Assembly: GCA_016234595.1 (NCBI GenBank)
Contig: JACRBG010000013.1
Location: 1-40,438, forward strand
Direction: 5' to 3'
Source: Chloroflexota bacterium
Lineage (GTDB): Bacteria; Chloroflexota; Anaerolineae; Aggregatilineales; J027
DNA: 40,438 nucleotides
Translations under genes and position numbers: made by a program
Notes under the pieces: generated by a model
The model's input: the letters and a program-made list of their open reading frames with translations, nothing else
Told to the model about the DNA's origin: nothing
The model's database searches: none
Shown: piece after piece, positions 17,263 through 25,941 of the stretch
How positions within the stretch are numbered: the first letter of the stretch is position 1
Layout: each line of letters starts with the position of its first letter

Positions 17263-18087
17263 TTATTTCACTAGTTGTTCGAGCGTGCGTTTAACAAAAA
17301 CGCCAACCATCCGGCGCCGATACCATGCGGTTGCCAGCGCGTCGGTAAAGGGGTCAGATTCCTCCATTGCCAATTGGGCAGCATCGGCAATGCTGTTGGT
17401 ATTGAGGGCCTGACCAACTAGGGCTGCTTCAGCACTTTTGGCCCGGAAGGCTATTGATCCCGCTGCTCCAAGCGCAATACGAACATCACTGACTTGCCCC
17501 TGCCCATCCAAAACGACCCGTGCCCCAACTGTCACCACCGAAGGTGTATTGGCTTCCCGTCGGCCAAGTTTAAGATAGGCGGTTCGGCCTGTTGGATTGG
17601 GTAAATGGATGGCGACGAGCAGTTCCTGTGTGCCATGCCGAGAACGGGGTTCGGCTAGAAAAGCTTCCAGCGGGATGGTGCGGCTGTTGGATGCGCTTGC
17701 CAATTCGACATGGGCATCATAGGTTAAGAGCGGAACGGCCATATCCCCTGCTGGTTGGGGCATATACAAGTTGCCGCCAATCGTACCCATATTACGCAGT
17801 GCTGGCCCGCCAATTTGATAAGCAGCATCCGCCAGAATCGGAAAATCCCCTAATTGGCTAACCTTGCTTAGGGATGTGGTTGCACCAATTTGAGTATGTC
17901 CATTGCGGTAAATACCCGACAGGCCAGCACGCGCAAGACTCATGACTTTTTTTGGGAAAAACACCCCCTCGTTGAGATGCGCCATCATCATAGTTCCGCC
18001 ACCCATCACGAGTAGCCCCGAACCATATGTTTGAAGCACACCTAAGGCTTCATCTAATGAACGTGGGATAAACAACTCTGCGCTCAT
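17263..18087 (-). CDS. Molybdenum hydroxylase FAD subunit
   Basis: The 274-residue protein is the CoxM/NdhF-type FAD-binding subunit. FAD-contact segments are seen at GGGTMMMAH (about residue 28) and GATTSLSKV (about 68), and at MGTIGGNLYMPQPAGD (about 97). A C-terminal CO-dehydrogenase flavoprotein domain follows. It is the first of the four subunit genes, giving the order FAD, Fe-S, large part 1, large part 2, the same as ndhFSLM. GGAGGT lies about 10 bases before the ATG. Whether NAD or a membrane carrier is the final acceptor is not visible. Confidence 0.94.
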   Translation of the reverse strand: MSAELFIPRSLDEALGVLQTYGSGLLVMGGGTMMMAHLNEGVFFPKKVMSLARAGLSGIYRNGHTQIGATTSLSKVSQLGDFPILADAAYQIGGPALRNMGTIGGNLYMPQPAGDMAVPLLTYDAHVELASASNSRTIPLEAFLAEPRSRHGTQELLVAIHLPNPTGRTAYLKLGRREANTPSVVTVGARVVLDGQGQVSDVRIALGAAGSIAFRAKSAEAALVGQALNTNSIADAAQLAMEESDPFTDALATAWYRRRMVGVFVKRTLEQLVK

Positions 18088-18162
18088 AGCATTTGCACCT
18101 CCAAAAAAGATTCAATTGTTTTGGTTGAAAAACACACCAACCCTAGCTCCAAAAGCTGGTGC

Positions 18163-18837
18163 TCATTTATCTAGTAGGGCAAAAAAACGTGCGGGTGATC
18201 CTTCAGCGCCGACCATCTTGATGCAGTGGGCAAAAAATTGAAAATGTTGATTTAGCGGCAGTTGTGACAAATTGGTCATCTGCTGCATCAGAATCGAGCC
18301 ATTTTCGAGAATAATTTTGTGAATAATAAATTCCTCAGATGTGAAATTGGGCAGGCGGGCACAATATTCGCTAAAACAATCAAACCCAACCGCCTTGATC
18401 TTGCGTTCAAGCACCAGATATTCCACTGCTTCGGGACTGCAATAGGGCGAATGAAGATAGTAGTCAGGGAAATTGCCCCACATTTTTTCCGTCCAATCTG
18501 TCCGTACTAAAACGATGTCGCTGGGGCGGATGAGCTTGGCCCGCGCTTTAACATCTTCAACCGTGATGGGCCTATCGGGGCCAAGATGGGTCATATCCAA
18601 TACCAACGCCTCCCCGCAAATACGATCCAGCGCAACATCAGCCGCCGTTTCACCCCCTTCTTTGACATGCAGCGAAAAATCCACATGGGAGCCGGTATGC
18701 AACACCATATCTACGGAGGAAGCCCGCCAAAAACCCGGCCCTCGATAATTCGAGGTTAAAGTCAGGCGCTTATTCACCGATGGCGGACTGAGCGTGTCAG
18801 GGCCAATTGTCACGGTTAAATCCACAATGCGAACCAT
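18163..18837 (-). CDS. Cyclase-family metal-dependent hydrolase
   Basis: This 224-residue protein belongs to the cyclase/kynurenine formamidase-like family, which hydrolyses amides, lactones or similar cyclic bonds. The metal-binding signature appears as LHTGSHVDFSLH, a variant of HxGTHxDxPxH with Ser for Thr and Ser for Pro. The later HCIKMVGAEGSPARFFALL is the usual C-terminal motif. It lies between the regulator and the molybdenum hydroxylase. A role in opening a ring after hydroxylation is an inference. The 75 bases between it and the FAD gene hold no clear signal. Confidence 0.87.
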   Translation of the reverse strand: MVRIVDLTVTIGPDTLSPPSVNKRLTLTSNYRGPGFWRASSVDMVLHTGSHVDFSLHVKEGGETAADVALDRICGEALVLDMTHLGPDRPITVEDVKARAKLIRPSDIVLVRTDWTEKMWGNFPDYYLHSPYCSPEAVEYLVLERKIKAVGFDCFSEYCARLPNFTSEEFIIHKIILENGSILMQQMTNLSQLPLNQHFQFFAHCIKMVGAEGSPARFFALLDK

Positions 18838-18869
18838 AAAAAAATCCTCGCAATATTCTCTAATTAGTT

Positions 18870-20114
18870 TTAGCCAAGAAACCTTTCAGGATGGGTCAGC
18901 ACGGATTGAGTTACCATGGCTACCCCGCCCATTTCGCACGCATCCACCCCATGCTTGGCAACGCGAATTTCGGTAGCTTCGGCTGTCCAACGTAGGGCAC
19001 GGCGATGAAGTTCCTCATCAATTGCTGGCAGCATAAATTGGCTACCTAGACTGAGAATCCCGCCTAACACCACAAGATCGGGATTGAAGGCGTTCACGAG
19101 TGCTGCAATCCCTATGCCCAGTTTATGACCAACCTGTTCCCATGCTTGCAACGCCGCTGGATCGCCTTGTTGAGCCGCTTCAACCACCATCGGAATGGTG
19201 AGGGTGTCATTTCGCAAAGCATCATTGAGGAGACTTGGTCGGTTGGCCTGCCGGACATATCGAAATATGGCAGATTGGCTGACTTGGGTTTCCCAACACC
19301 CCCGATTTCCGCAACGGCACAATTCGCCATCTACATCCATGGTCATATGACCAAATTCACCCGCAAAACCACTTTTGCCCCGGAACAACTGCCCATGACT
19401 GACCAGTGCCCCGCCTAGCCCTTCGCCAATTGCACTGAGATACAAGGTTTGATGAAAACCTCGTGCCGCTCCAAAGAAATATTCCCCTAGTGCTGCCATA
19501 TTGGCTTCGTTTTCGACAAACAGGCGGTCGGCGATGTTTTGACCTAATGCATCGGTAAGGATTTTCGCAATGGCAACATCTTGCCAACCAAGATTGGGGG
19601 CAAACAGGAGGGTTCCGTTTGCTTGATCCACCAGCCCCGGCAGACCTAGCGCCAACCCCAACAAACGCGGGTTATCAGGCTGAAGGGTCTGACCCATTTG
19701 AATGGCTTGTCGTAATAAGGCCGTCAATTGCTCTAGAACAATACTTTGGTGGGACTGTGGCTTAAAATATTCACGGGTCGACCACAAACCATCGGCGGCA
19801 AAGTTGGTACAAATCAGCGAAATGGAGTCTACATTCAATTGGGCCGAGACGATGAACCCGGCTGACGGATTGAGGGTTAACAAACGCGAGGGTCGCCCAA
19901 TGCCCGTGTTATCTATCCCAATCTCACTGACAAAATCATGCTCGGTCAATTCAGTAATTAGACTCGACACAGTGGATTTGTTGAGACCGATGATTTCAGC
20001 AAGGTTGGCGCGTGACACAGGGGCATGTTCGCGCAGATGTTTCATCATCAGCGACAAATTGATTTCCCGAACTAAGGCTTGGTCAGCAGTACGAATAGGT
20101 CTAGTCTGCGGCAT
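18870..20114 (-). CDS. ROK-family transcriptional regulator (second in the cluster)
   Basis: The 414-residue protein has an N-terminal winged helix-turn-helix (about residues 20-70: VSRANLAEIIGLNKSTVSSLI) and a C-terminal ROK sugar-kinase-like domain. The zinc motif CRCGNRGCWE is intact. The phosphate loop and the ENEANMAALGEY segment are also present, although kinase function is usually lost in such repressors. It would respond to a sugar or sugar derivative. It lies inside the catabolic array between the VOC and cyclase genes, so it may control the downstream hydroxylase part. GGGGAG precedes the ATG by 4 bases. Confidence 0.93.
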   Translation of the reverse strand: MPQTRPIRTADQALVREINLSLMMKHLREHAPVSRANLAEIIGLNKSTVSSLITELTEHDFVSEIGIDNTGIGRPSRLLTLNPSAGFIVSAQLNVDSISLICTNFAADGLWSTREYFKPQSHQSIVLEQLTALLRQAIQMGQTLQPDNPRLLGLALGLPGLVDQANGTLLFAPNLGWQDVAIAKILTDALGQNIADRLFVENEANMAALGEYFFGAARGFHQTLYLSAIGEGLGGALVSHGQLFRGKSGFAGEFGHMTMDVDGELCRCGNRGCWETQVSQSAIFRYVRQANRPSLLNDALRNDTLTIPMVVEAAQQGDPAALQAWEQVGHKLGIGIAALVNAFNPDLVVLGGILSLGSQFMLPAIDEELHRRALRWTAEATEIRVAKHGVDACEMGGVAMVTQSVLTHPERFLG

Positions 20115-20160
20115 GAGGCTCCCCTAGCATGGAGTGTAAAGTAACGAATAATACTCTAAT

Positions 20161-20547
20161 TTATCCTTCAAATAGTTTATAGTCGGCCTCAATGGTGGTG
20201 AATTCGATGATGTTTCTAAATGGGTCGCGGCAGAAAAAGCGTGGCCGTCCCTGTATGGTAGCTGGCTCCCAAGTCTCAACCCCGGCCTCAACGAGCTTAT
20301 GACGTAGGCCCGCTAGATCGTCTACTACTAGGCAAAAATGTTGGGTTGATTGTTTATGATAAGGTTCTTCGGCAAAGACATGCAGTTCAGTCGCTGGCCC
20401 CAAGGCGAACCAGATCAGATCAAACTGCTGGATGGTAGAAGGGACTGGTAGTTCTTCCAGCCCCAATAATTCACCATAAAACGCACGAGTTAGGGCCTCG
20501 CTCCCCGGTGGTCGTGGAATACTAACGTGTTGCAAAATAGCTTGCAT
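20161..20547 (-). CDS. VOC (glyoxalase/dioxygenase-fold) protein
   Basis: This 128-residue protein has the two-module vicinal-oxygen-chelate fold. Likely metal ligands are H8 (ILQHVSIPRP), the His of TQHFCLVVDDL and the Glu of NIIEFTT near the C-terminus. The family includes glyoxalases, epimerases, dioxygenases and resistance proteins. The metal ligands suggest an enzyme, but the reaction is not evident. It starts two bases after the flavin-oxidase stop. Confidence 0.88.
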   Translation of the reverse strand: MQAILQHVSIPRPPGSEALTRAFYGELLGLEELPVPSTIQQFDLIWFALGPATELHVFAEEPYHKQSTQHFCLVVDDLAGLRHKLVEAGVETWEPATIQGRPRFFCRDPFRNIIEFTTIEADYKLFEG

Positions 20548-20549
20548 GA

Positions 20550-21986
20550 TTAAACCAACTCCGGTGTGAGTTCTAATTTACCCGGACACAGAATGTTATT
20601 TGGATCAAGACCCTTCTTAATCCGCGACAAGGCCAACATGCCTTCACCATATTGCGACTTCATATAGGGGGCAAGCCGCAAGCCAACCCCGTGATGATCA
20701 TTCAATACTGCTCCAGCCTTCATTGCCGCTTCCACCCCAGCATAAAAAACATGGTCGTGTAGCGCCTTGGCTTCGGCTAAATTAGCTGGCCCTTGGGGGA
20801 TTTTCATACGGGCATAAATCATTGACCCCCACTCATACCAATGCGATAAATGGGTGGTCAATTGCAAGTTATATTCGCGCGGGCAAGCCGTCCGCATGGC
20901 TTCGGTAGTAGCGTAATAAACCGCTTCGATAACATTAAAATCGGACACGACATCCACTGTCCCCCAGATGCTCGGTAATTCTGGTGCGTAGGGTGGATAG
21001 TAAAAGACATAGCGGCGTTCCCACCATGTTTCCGCGATTTTGGAGGACAGCGCTTTGCCCTTGAGTTCGCGGCAAATGTCAAACGCGATTCTGGCCTCTA
21101 ATTCAACCAATTCAGGATATTCACCATCAAACATCAGCACCATCGTCGGCGCATTCAATTCGACTTCGACTGCGCGGGCCAGACTGTGGGAAGCGGCATG
21201 GTGGTCGTATAAGCGCATCACAGGTGGGCGCAATCCACTGACCATTATGCGACGACCTGCCTCGATACCATCCGTTAAATTCTCAAAAGCGAACGCTCCA
21301 AAGACCCGTTTTTTCGGCAAGGCGCGGAGTTTGACACTAGCTGCCGTTACAATGCCAAGCGTACCTTCAGAACCCACCAGCAGTTGGGTCAATTCTGGGC
21401 CAGCGGCATGGCGTGGCACCGAAGGGGTCGAAATTAGCTCGCCCGTGGGGGTGACAAATTCAACACTCAATACATGGTCTTCGATTTTGCCATATTTGCT
21501 AGAGAGTACCCCCGACCCCCGTGCCGCAATCGAGCCACCAATCGTGGCCCATTCAGTTGAGGCGGGGTAGTGGGTGAAGGAGAGTCCTTGTTGATTCAAT
21601 TCGCCTTCAAAGTCACGGCAGGCCATGCCCGCTTCGACCACAGCCAGCAGCGATTTTAAGTCAATCTCGCGGATACGATTGAGTGCCCGCAGATCAATCA
21701 CAATTCCCCCGCGATCCGCATTGGCCGCTCCTTGTACACCGCTGCCGCCGCCCCATGGGGTAATGGGTATAGCAAGTTCGTTAGCGACCCGCACAATCTG
21801 CGCGACCTGTTCGGGCGTGGTGGGTTTGACCGCCACATCAGGACGGCTGAGGGGTTGATTCGCCGCCGCCGCCGCGACCGCATACCAATATTGGTCATTG
21901 GCATACTGCTTCCGCGCTTCGGGTTCTGGAATAATATTCTCAGCGCCAACAATCGCGGTGAGTTTTTCAATTAGCTTGGCTGCCAT
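20550..21986 (-). CDS. FAD-dependent oxidase, AGPS/GlcD type (VAO/PCMH superfamily)
   Basis: The 478-residue flavoprotein has the FAD-binding PCMH domain in its N-terminal half (GGGSGVQGAANADRGG, ATIGGSIAARGSG, LVGSEGTLGIVTAA) and a FAD-oxidase C-terminal domain. NDHHGVGLRL near the end resembles the HHGVG of alkyl-dihydroxyacetonephosphate synthases. RHAAGPELTQLLVGSEG is also closer to AGPS than to lactate or glycolate oxidases. Members oxidise hydroxy acids or use flavin covalent chemistry. It overlaps the creatininase gene by 16 bases. In this setting an alcohol or hydroxy acid from the sugar part is a plausible substrate. Confidence 0.9.
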   Translation of the reverse strand: MAAKLIEKLTAIVGAENIIPEPEARKQYANDQYWYAVAAAAANQPLSRPDVAVKPTTPEQVAQIVRVANELAIPITPWGGGSGVQGAANADRGGIVIDLRALNRIREIDLKSLLAVVEAGMACRDFEGELNQQGLSFTHYPASTEWATIGGSIAARGSGVLSSKYGKIEDHVLSVEFVTPTGELISTPSVPRHAAGPELTQLLVGSEGTLGIVTAASVKLRALPKKRVFGAFAFENLTDGIEAGRRIMVSGLRPPVMRLYDHHAASHSLARAVEVELNAPTMVLMFDGEYPELVELEARIAFDICRELKGKALSSKIAETWWERRYVFYYPPYAPELPSIWGTVDVVSDFNVIEAVYYATTEAMRTACPREYNLQLTTHLSHWYEWGSMIYARMKIPQGPANLAEAKALHDHVFYAGVEAAMKAGAVLNDHHGVGLRLAPYMKSQYGEGMLALSRIKKGLDPNNILCPGKLELTPELV

Positions 21987-22861
21987 GCTTTATCCACTGT
22001 CCAATCGCGGTTATGTACATGTACTTCGACTTTTTCCAGTTCTTCAACGGCATCAATCAAATGTTTGGCAAAGCGTGAAAAGGCGATTTCCCCTTTTTCA
22101 GCCGTCCCCATCGAAGGCACTCCCATTACACCTGAATCGGTAAATTCTTCATGGTCAAATGGGAAGTTGAAATATTGATAGCCCTGAAACTCAGCATCTG
22201 GCATTCCGTCTTTCTTGACCCATGCGGGGCCAAGCCATTCTGGGGCATGGGCTTTATCTACCGACGCCCGATCCATCCGAACGATATTGGGGTTATGGGC
22301 CAAAACCTGCGCTGTTTCCAGTTCACCGGCATGCCAACCGGGCGTCTGTTCGGGTGTGCCTTCCAAGACATCTTTCAGCATCCCGATATAGCGTTCGGCA
22401 TAGGGTTTGTAGAAACCAATTAATGCGCCCGTTTCATAACGCAGGCGCCGCAAGACAGGATCAATGACTTTGACATTTGAGCCATGCCCATTGACGAACA
22501 TCAGGCGGTTAAAGCCATGATGAATCAGGCTGCGGCCAATGTCATAAATTACATTGAGCAGGGTATTGGAGCGCAGAGTAATTGTGCCTGCTCCAAATCC
22601 CGGTGCACGCATGTGTTGGGGTGAATAGCCTAGCCATAGGGTCGGGGTATACAAAATTCCCGCCTCTTCACCTGCCCGTGATGCGACCTCAGTGGAAGTA
22701 ATGGTATCCGTATAAAGGGGTAGATGTGGGCCATGCTGTTCCAAACTGGCATGTGGAATCAAGATGGTATCCGAATATTTCAGATATTCTTGAATGTCCA
22801 CGTAAGTCAAATCTCCTAAACAAAAGGAGGGAAATTTCAAATCTTTGGTTTTGCGAGTCAT
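21971..22861 (-). CDS. Creatininase-family amidohydrolase
   Basis: The 296-residue enzyme carries the full metal set of the family: E41 and H43 (SLEQHGPHLPLYTD), D52, H126 (VNGHGSN) and E180 (HAGELETAQ). Relatives are creatininase, the formamide hydrolase of riboflavin/F420 biosynthesis (ArfB) and MftE of mycofactocin synthesis. Here a catabolic cyclic-amide or formamide hydrolysis is more likely because of the neighbours. GGAGG lies 5 bases before the ATG. It is a second hydrolase in the array besides the cyclase-family protein. Confidence 0.92.
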   Translation of the reverse strand: MTRKTKDLKFPSFCLGDLTYVDIQEYLKYSDTILIPHASLEQHGPHLPLYTDTITSTEVASRAGEEAGILYTPTLWLGYSPQHMRAPGFGAGTITLRSNTLLNVIYDIGRSLIHHGFNRLMFVNGHGSNVKVIDPVLRRLRYETGALIGFYKPYAERYIGMLKDVLEGTPEQTPGWHAGELETAQVLAHNPNIVRMDRASVDKAHAPEWLGPAWVKKDGMPDAEFQGYQYFNFPFDHEEFTDSGVMGVPSMGTAEKGEIAFSRFAKHLIDAVEELEKVEVHVHNRDWTVDKAWQPS

Positions 22862-22876
22862 AAATTCCTCCAGTAA

Positions 22877-24112
22877 TTATGCTAGACCCATTAATGCCAT
22901 GAGTTCTGCCAATACCACATCAGCAAAACGGTTGTCATTGATATGACCTTCAACCTCGCGGTATTGAATGTTTTGGTTCAATCCCTGTCGCAAAATATTG
23001 CGGCATTGTTCATTAAGATCAGGATTCCAAAATGCTCCACCTTCAATATCCATCACGGATCCCCCACCCAGCGGCACAACCACTGAAACAGGGCCCCTCG
23101 CCTTATTTAGTTTTTCGACCACTAACCGAGCTGCTTTTAGTTGTTCCTCAGGGGTCAGGCGAACAAGGGTGAATTCGGGATTGTGATAGTAAGTTGGGCG
23201 ATCATGAAATTGTTCGGGGACTTCATGTTTGGCCCCAAACACGATGAAATCAAGACAGCCGGGGACAATGAGTTGAGGAATCCCTAGCCTGCCAGCGGCT
23301 TCCATCCGATCTGGCCCACCATTGTGAAAACCCCCCGCCACATATCCAGCGATTTCACTGAGCGTATAGTCCAGAATTGCTACGAAAGTATTCTGCTCAA
23401 TCAGTTCTTCCATCGCAGGGCCACCCACGCCATTGGCATGGAAAATCACAAAATCAAAGTTTTTGCTTTCAATTGCGGGTTTGATGTGCATCAGGGGGCG
23501 GGTGGTGTTGCCAAGCATCGTGGCGGCAATCGCTTGGTGTCCATCTGATTTTTGAGGGATCGTTTGGCGCAGTTCATAGGCATGCGCCATACCAGCAATC
23601 GCCCCAGCGGCATTATCAAATACAGCCCGACTGACTGAATTGAGCCCTAAAATATCAACCACCGAGTGCATGACCATTACATCTTTGGTGCCAACAAACG
23701 GCCCAAATTTGCGATGGCCTGATGCTAGCGGAGAGACAATCAATTTAGGAAATCCGATGGGCAGCACTTTCATCGCCGAGGCCGCTAGGACAGCCCCTTC
23801 TGCGCCACCCAACGAGGCTACCGCATGGATTTTGCCTTCCGCGAACAGCTCAAGGCCGATTTTACGTACCCCCTTGAGCATTTCTTCAACAGCTTTACCA
23901 CGAGTCCCCGCGTTCCGCAGAGCATCAAGGGTGGAGCCCGCAGCCATTGCCACCTGTTGACGAGTGAAATTGGCATCAATGCCAACCGCCTCCCCTAAGA
24001 TTCCAGAATCCAAAACCAGCGTATCACAGCCTAATTCGCGCACACGATCTCGCAAATAGGCCGTTTCCGGGCCTTTAGTATCTAGGGTTCCAATAAGGAG
24101 GACGGTTGCCAT
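22877..24112 (-). CDS. Tm-1-like (UPF0261) protein, copy B
   Basis: This 411-residue protein belongs to the UPF0261/Tm-1-like ATP-binding family. It begins VLLIGTLDTKGPETAYLRDRV, has the glycine-rich SLGGAEGAVLAASAMKVLPIGFPK and the C-terminal segment PLGGGSVMDIEGG. Its biochemical role is not established; the founding eukaryotic member is the tomato Tm-1 resistance protein, whose N-domain binds ATP. It is a clear paralogue of the protein at 25942-27156, but no TIM-barrel partner follows it. AAAGGA precedes the ATG at 9 bases. Confidence 0.9.
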   Translation of the reverse strand: MATVLLIGTLDTKGPETAYLRDRVRELGCDTLVLDSGILGEAVGIDANFTRQQVAMAAGSTLDALRNAGTRGKAVEEMLKGVRKIGLELFAEGKIHAVASLGGAEGAVLAASAMKVLPIGFPKLIVSPLASGHRKFGPFVGTKDVMVMHSVVDILGLNSVSRAVFDNAAGAIAGMAHAYELRQTIPQKSDGHQAIAATMLGNTTRPLMHIKPAIESKNFDFVIFHANGVGGPAMEELIEQNTFVAILDYTLSEIAGYVAGGFHNGGPDRMEAAGRLGIPQLIVPGCLDFIVFGAKHEVPEQFHDRPTYYHNPEFTLVRLTPEEQLKAARLVVEKLNKARGPVSVVVPLGGGSVMDIEGGAFWNPDLNEQCRNILRQGLNQNIQYREVEGHINDNRFADVVLAELMALMGLA

Positions 24113-24130
24113 AGGGATGATTCCTTTAGG

Positions 24131-25018
24131 TTACGCACCCGCCGCGCGTAGATGTTTGATGGTGTTTTCGACATGACGCGAATAGGCGGCATCGCTCATC
24201 AAGTCGCTGCCATGATCGCGGATGAATTTCAGTTCCTCAGCCGATGCGGTTGTCCCAGCATCTTCATCTTTATGAGCCAAGGGCGAACGGTCAAACGGCA
24301 CAACAAATTCGCTCGTCAAGTAGCCGTCATAACCCGATTTCTTGAGCGTATCAATGACCGTTTTCCAGTTGTAGCTGCCTTCACCGGGCGGACGGCGGTT
24401 ATTATCGGCCACATGGAAGTCGAGCAGTTTGCCTGCCTTGCCGACATTCAAAATTGCCTGCATGGGGTCGGCTTCTTCAATGTTGATATGGAAGGCATCA
24501 AGGCAGACCCCTACATTTGAACGACCCACGTCTTCCGCCAGCTTAAGCGCCTGATCATGACGATTGAGGAAATTGGTCTCAAAGCGATTCAGCGGCTCTA
24601 GCGCGATATGCACACCTTTGGGCTTGGCAAAATCGGCTAGTTCCTGTACTTTTTCTACACACCAGCCCCATTCGATTTCAGGGGTAGCACGTGGGCTTGT
24701 GCGGCCTACTTCGTTGGGGACGAGGGTTAGGATTGTTCCACCCAACTGCTCGATCATCGTAATGACTTCTTTGCAATAGGCGGCGGACATTTCCCTAAAA
24801 TACGGGTCTTGATGAATCAAATCGCGGCCTGCCAGCATGATGCTGACTGAACCCATGCAGGTAATCTTATATTTCTTTAGATAGCCGTTGACCTCTTTAA
24901 CATCATATTTGCGCGGCTCACCCATAATTTGGATGCCGTCATAGCCCAATTTGGCAAGGCGTACAATCGTTACTTCAACAGGTTCGGGTCGCATCCAGTT
25001 ATGCATACAGATTTTCAT
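24131..25018 (-). CDS. Sugar phosphate isomerase/epimerase family TIM barrel (first by coordinate)
   Basis: This 295-residue xylose-isomerase-like TIM barrel resembles ketose 3-epimerases. The metal residues line up as E141 (ALEPLNRFETN), D174 (CLDAFHINIEE), H202 (DFHVADNNRRPPGEG) and E237 (TSEFVVP). E-to-D and H-to-E distances equal those of D-tagatose 3-epimerase, while D-to-H is two longer. It likely epimerises or isomerises a free or keto-sugar. It lies between the two Tm-1-like systems. The actual substrate is not predictable. Confidence 0.88.
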   Translation of the reverse strand: MKICMHNWMRPEPVEVTIVRLAKLGYDGIQIMGEPRKYDVKEVNGYLKKYKITCMGSVSIMLAGRDLIHQDPYFREMSAAYCKEVITMIEQLGGTILTLVPNEVGRTSPRATPEIEWGWCVEKVQELADFAKPKGVHIALEPLNRFETNFLNRHDQALKLAEDVGRSNVGVCLDAFHINIEEADPMQAILNVGKAGKLLDFHVADNNRRPPGEGSYNWKTVIDTLKKSGYDGYLTSEFVVPFDRSPLAHKDEDAGTTASAEELKFIRDHGSDLMSDAAYSRHVENTIKHLRAAGA

Positions 25019-25099
25019 ACAATGATCTCTCCTTAAAAAATTGGTACTTTATGTCTTTTCGCTGCACATGGGGTATGCGCGTTGAAAACAAAACGATAA

Positions 25100-25939
25100 T
25101 TAGGATTTCGGCACAACTTGTAAATGTTTAAAAGATTCGACCTGTGCCTTAATCGCTTTTTCGACAGGTAGGCGTTCCGCGCTTGATGCCCCATAAAAAC
25201 CGGCGATTCCCGGCATTTTCTTGAGGGCCTTGCCGACATTTTCTGGCTCATCAAATGGCCCGCCATGACAAATCACGAGTTGGTCGGATTTAATTGACCA
25301 AACCCTATCTGCCATTTCCATCACTTTGCCAATCGCGTCATCCAGCGACAGAGCATAGCCCGCCCCAATACTCCCAGCAGTGGTTAAACCAAGATGACAG
25401 ACAATCAAATCTGCCCCGGCTTTAACCATGGCCTCGGCTTCATCCGGTGTAAACACATAAGGTGAGGTGAATATATCGAGCTGATGAGCAATCCCAATCA
25501 TTTCGACTTCTTTGGCATAGCTGATGCCTGTCGCTTCCATGTTGATGCGCATCATGCCGTCAAACAGGCCGACGGTTGGGAAATTTTGGACACCGGAGAA
25601 CCCTGCCTCTTTGATTTGTTTCAAGAAAATGGGCATCAAGCGGAAGGGATCAGTGCCATTGACCCCTGCCAAGACCGGGGTGTTTTTCACAACAGGCAGC
25701 ACTTCACCGCCCATTTCCATCACAATGGCGTTGGCATCCCCATAGGCGAACAGGCCGGATAGGGAACCACGCCCTGCCATACGATAGCGCCCAGAGTTAT
25801 AAATAATAATGAGGTCTGTACCGCCCGCTTCTTCAAACTTAGCGGAGATACCTGTGCCTGCCCCTGTGCCGATAATTGGTTTGCCATTTTTGACCTGAGT
25901 ACGCAGCCGATTCAAAACCTCTTCGCGTGTAAAGGCCAT
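25100..25939 (-). CDS. TIM-barrel PEP-hydrolase-family protein (Tm-1 C-domain homologue)
   Basis: The 279-residue protein belongs to the PEP_hydrolase/TIM-br_sig_trns family. It is recognised by the start LNRLRTQVKNGKPIIGTGAG, by DLIIIYNSGRYRMAGRGSL and by NFPTVGLFDG, and by the C-terminal GFYGASSAERLPVE. In tomato Tm-1 the same domain follows the UPF0261 domain in one chain. Here it starts two bases after the Tm-1-like gene's stop, so the two very probably act together. The name comes from weak enzyme relationships; the real reaction is not known to me. Confidence 0.88.
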   Translation of the reverse strand: MAFTREEVLNRLRTQVKNGKPIIGTGAGTGISAKFEEAGGTDLIIIYNSGRYRMAGRGSLSGLFAYGDANAIVMEMGGEVLPVVKNTPVLAGVNGTDPFRLMPIFLKQIKEAGFSGVQNFPTVGLFDGMMRINMEATGISYAKEVEMIGIAHQLDIFTSPYVFTPDEAEAMVKAGADLIVCHLGLTTAGSIGAGYALSLDDAIGKVMEMADRVWSIKSDQLVICHGGPFDEPENVGKALKKMPGIAGFYGASSAERLPVEKAIKAQVESFKHLQVVPKS

Positions 25940-25941
25940 GG

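Noticed and set aside
18088-18162. Possible stem-loop between the cyclase and FAD-subunit genes
   Set aside because: Only short 4-5 bp arms with bulges; within chance expectation.
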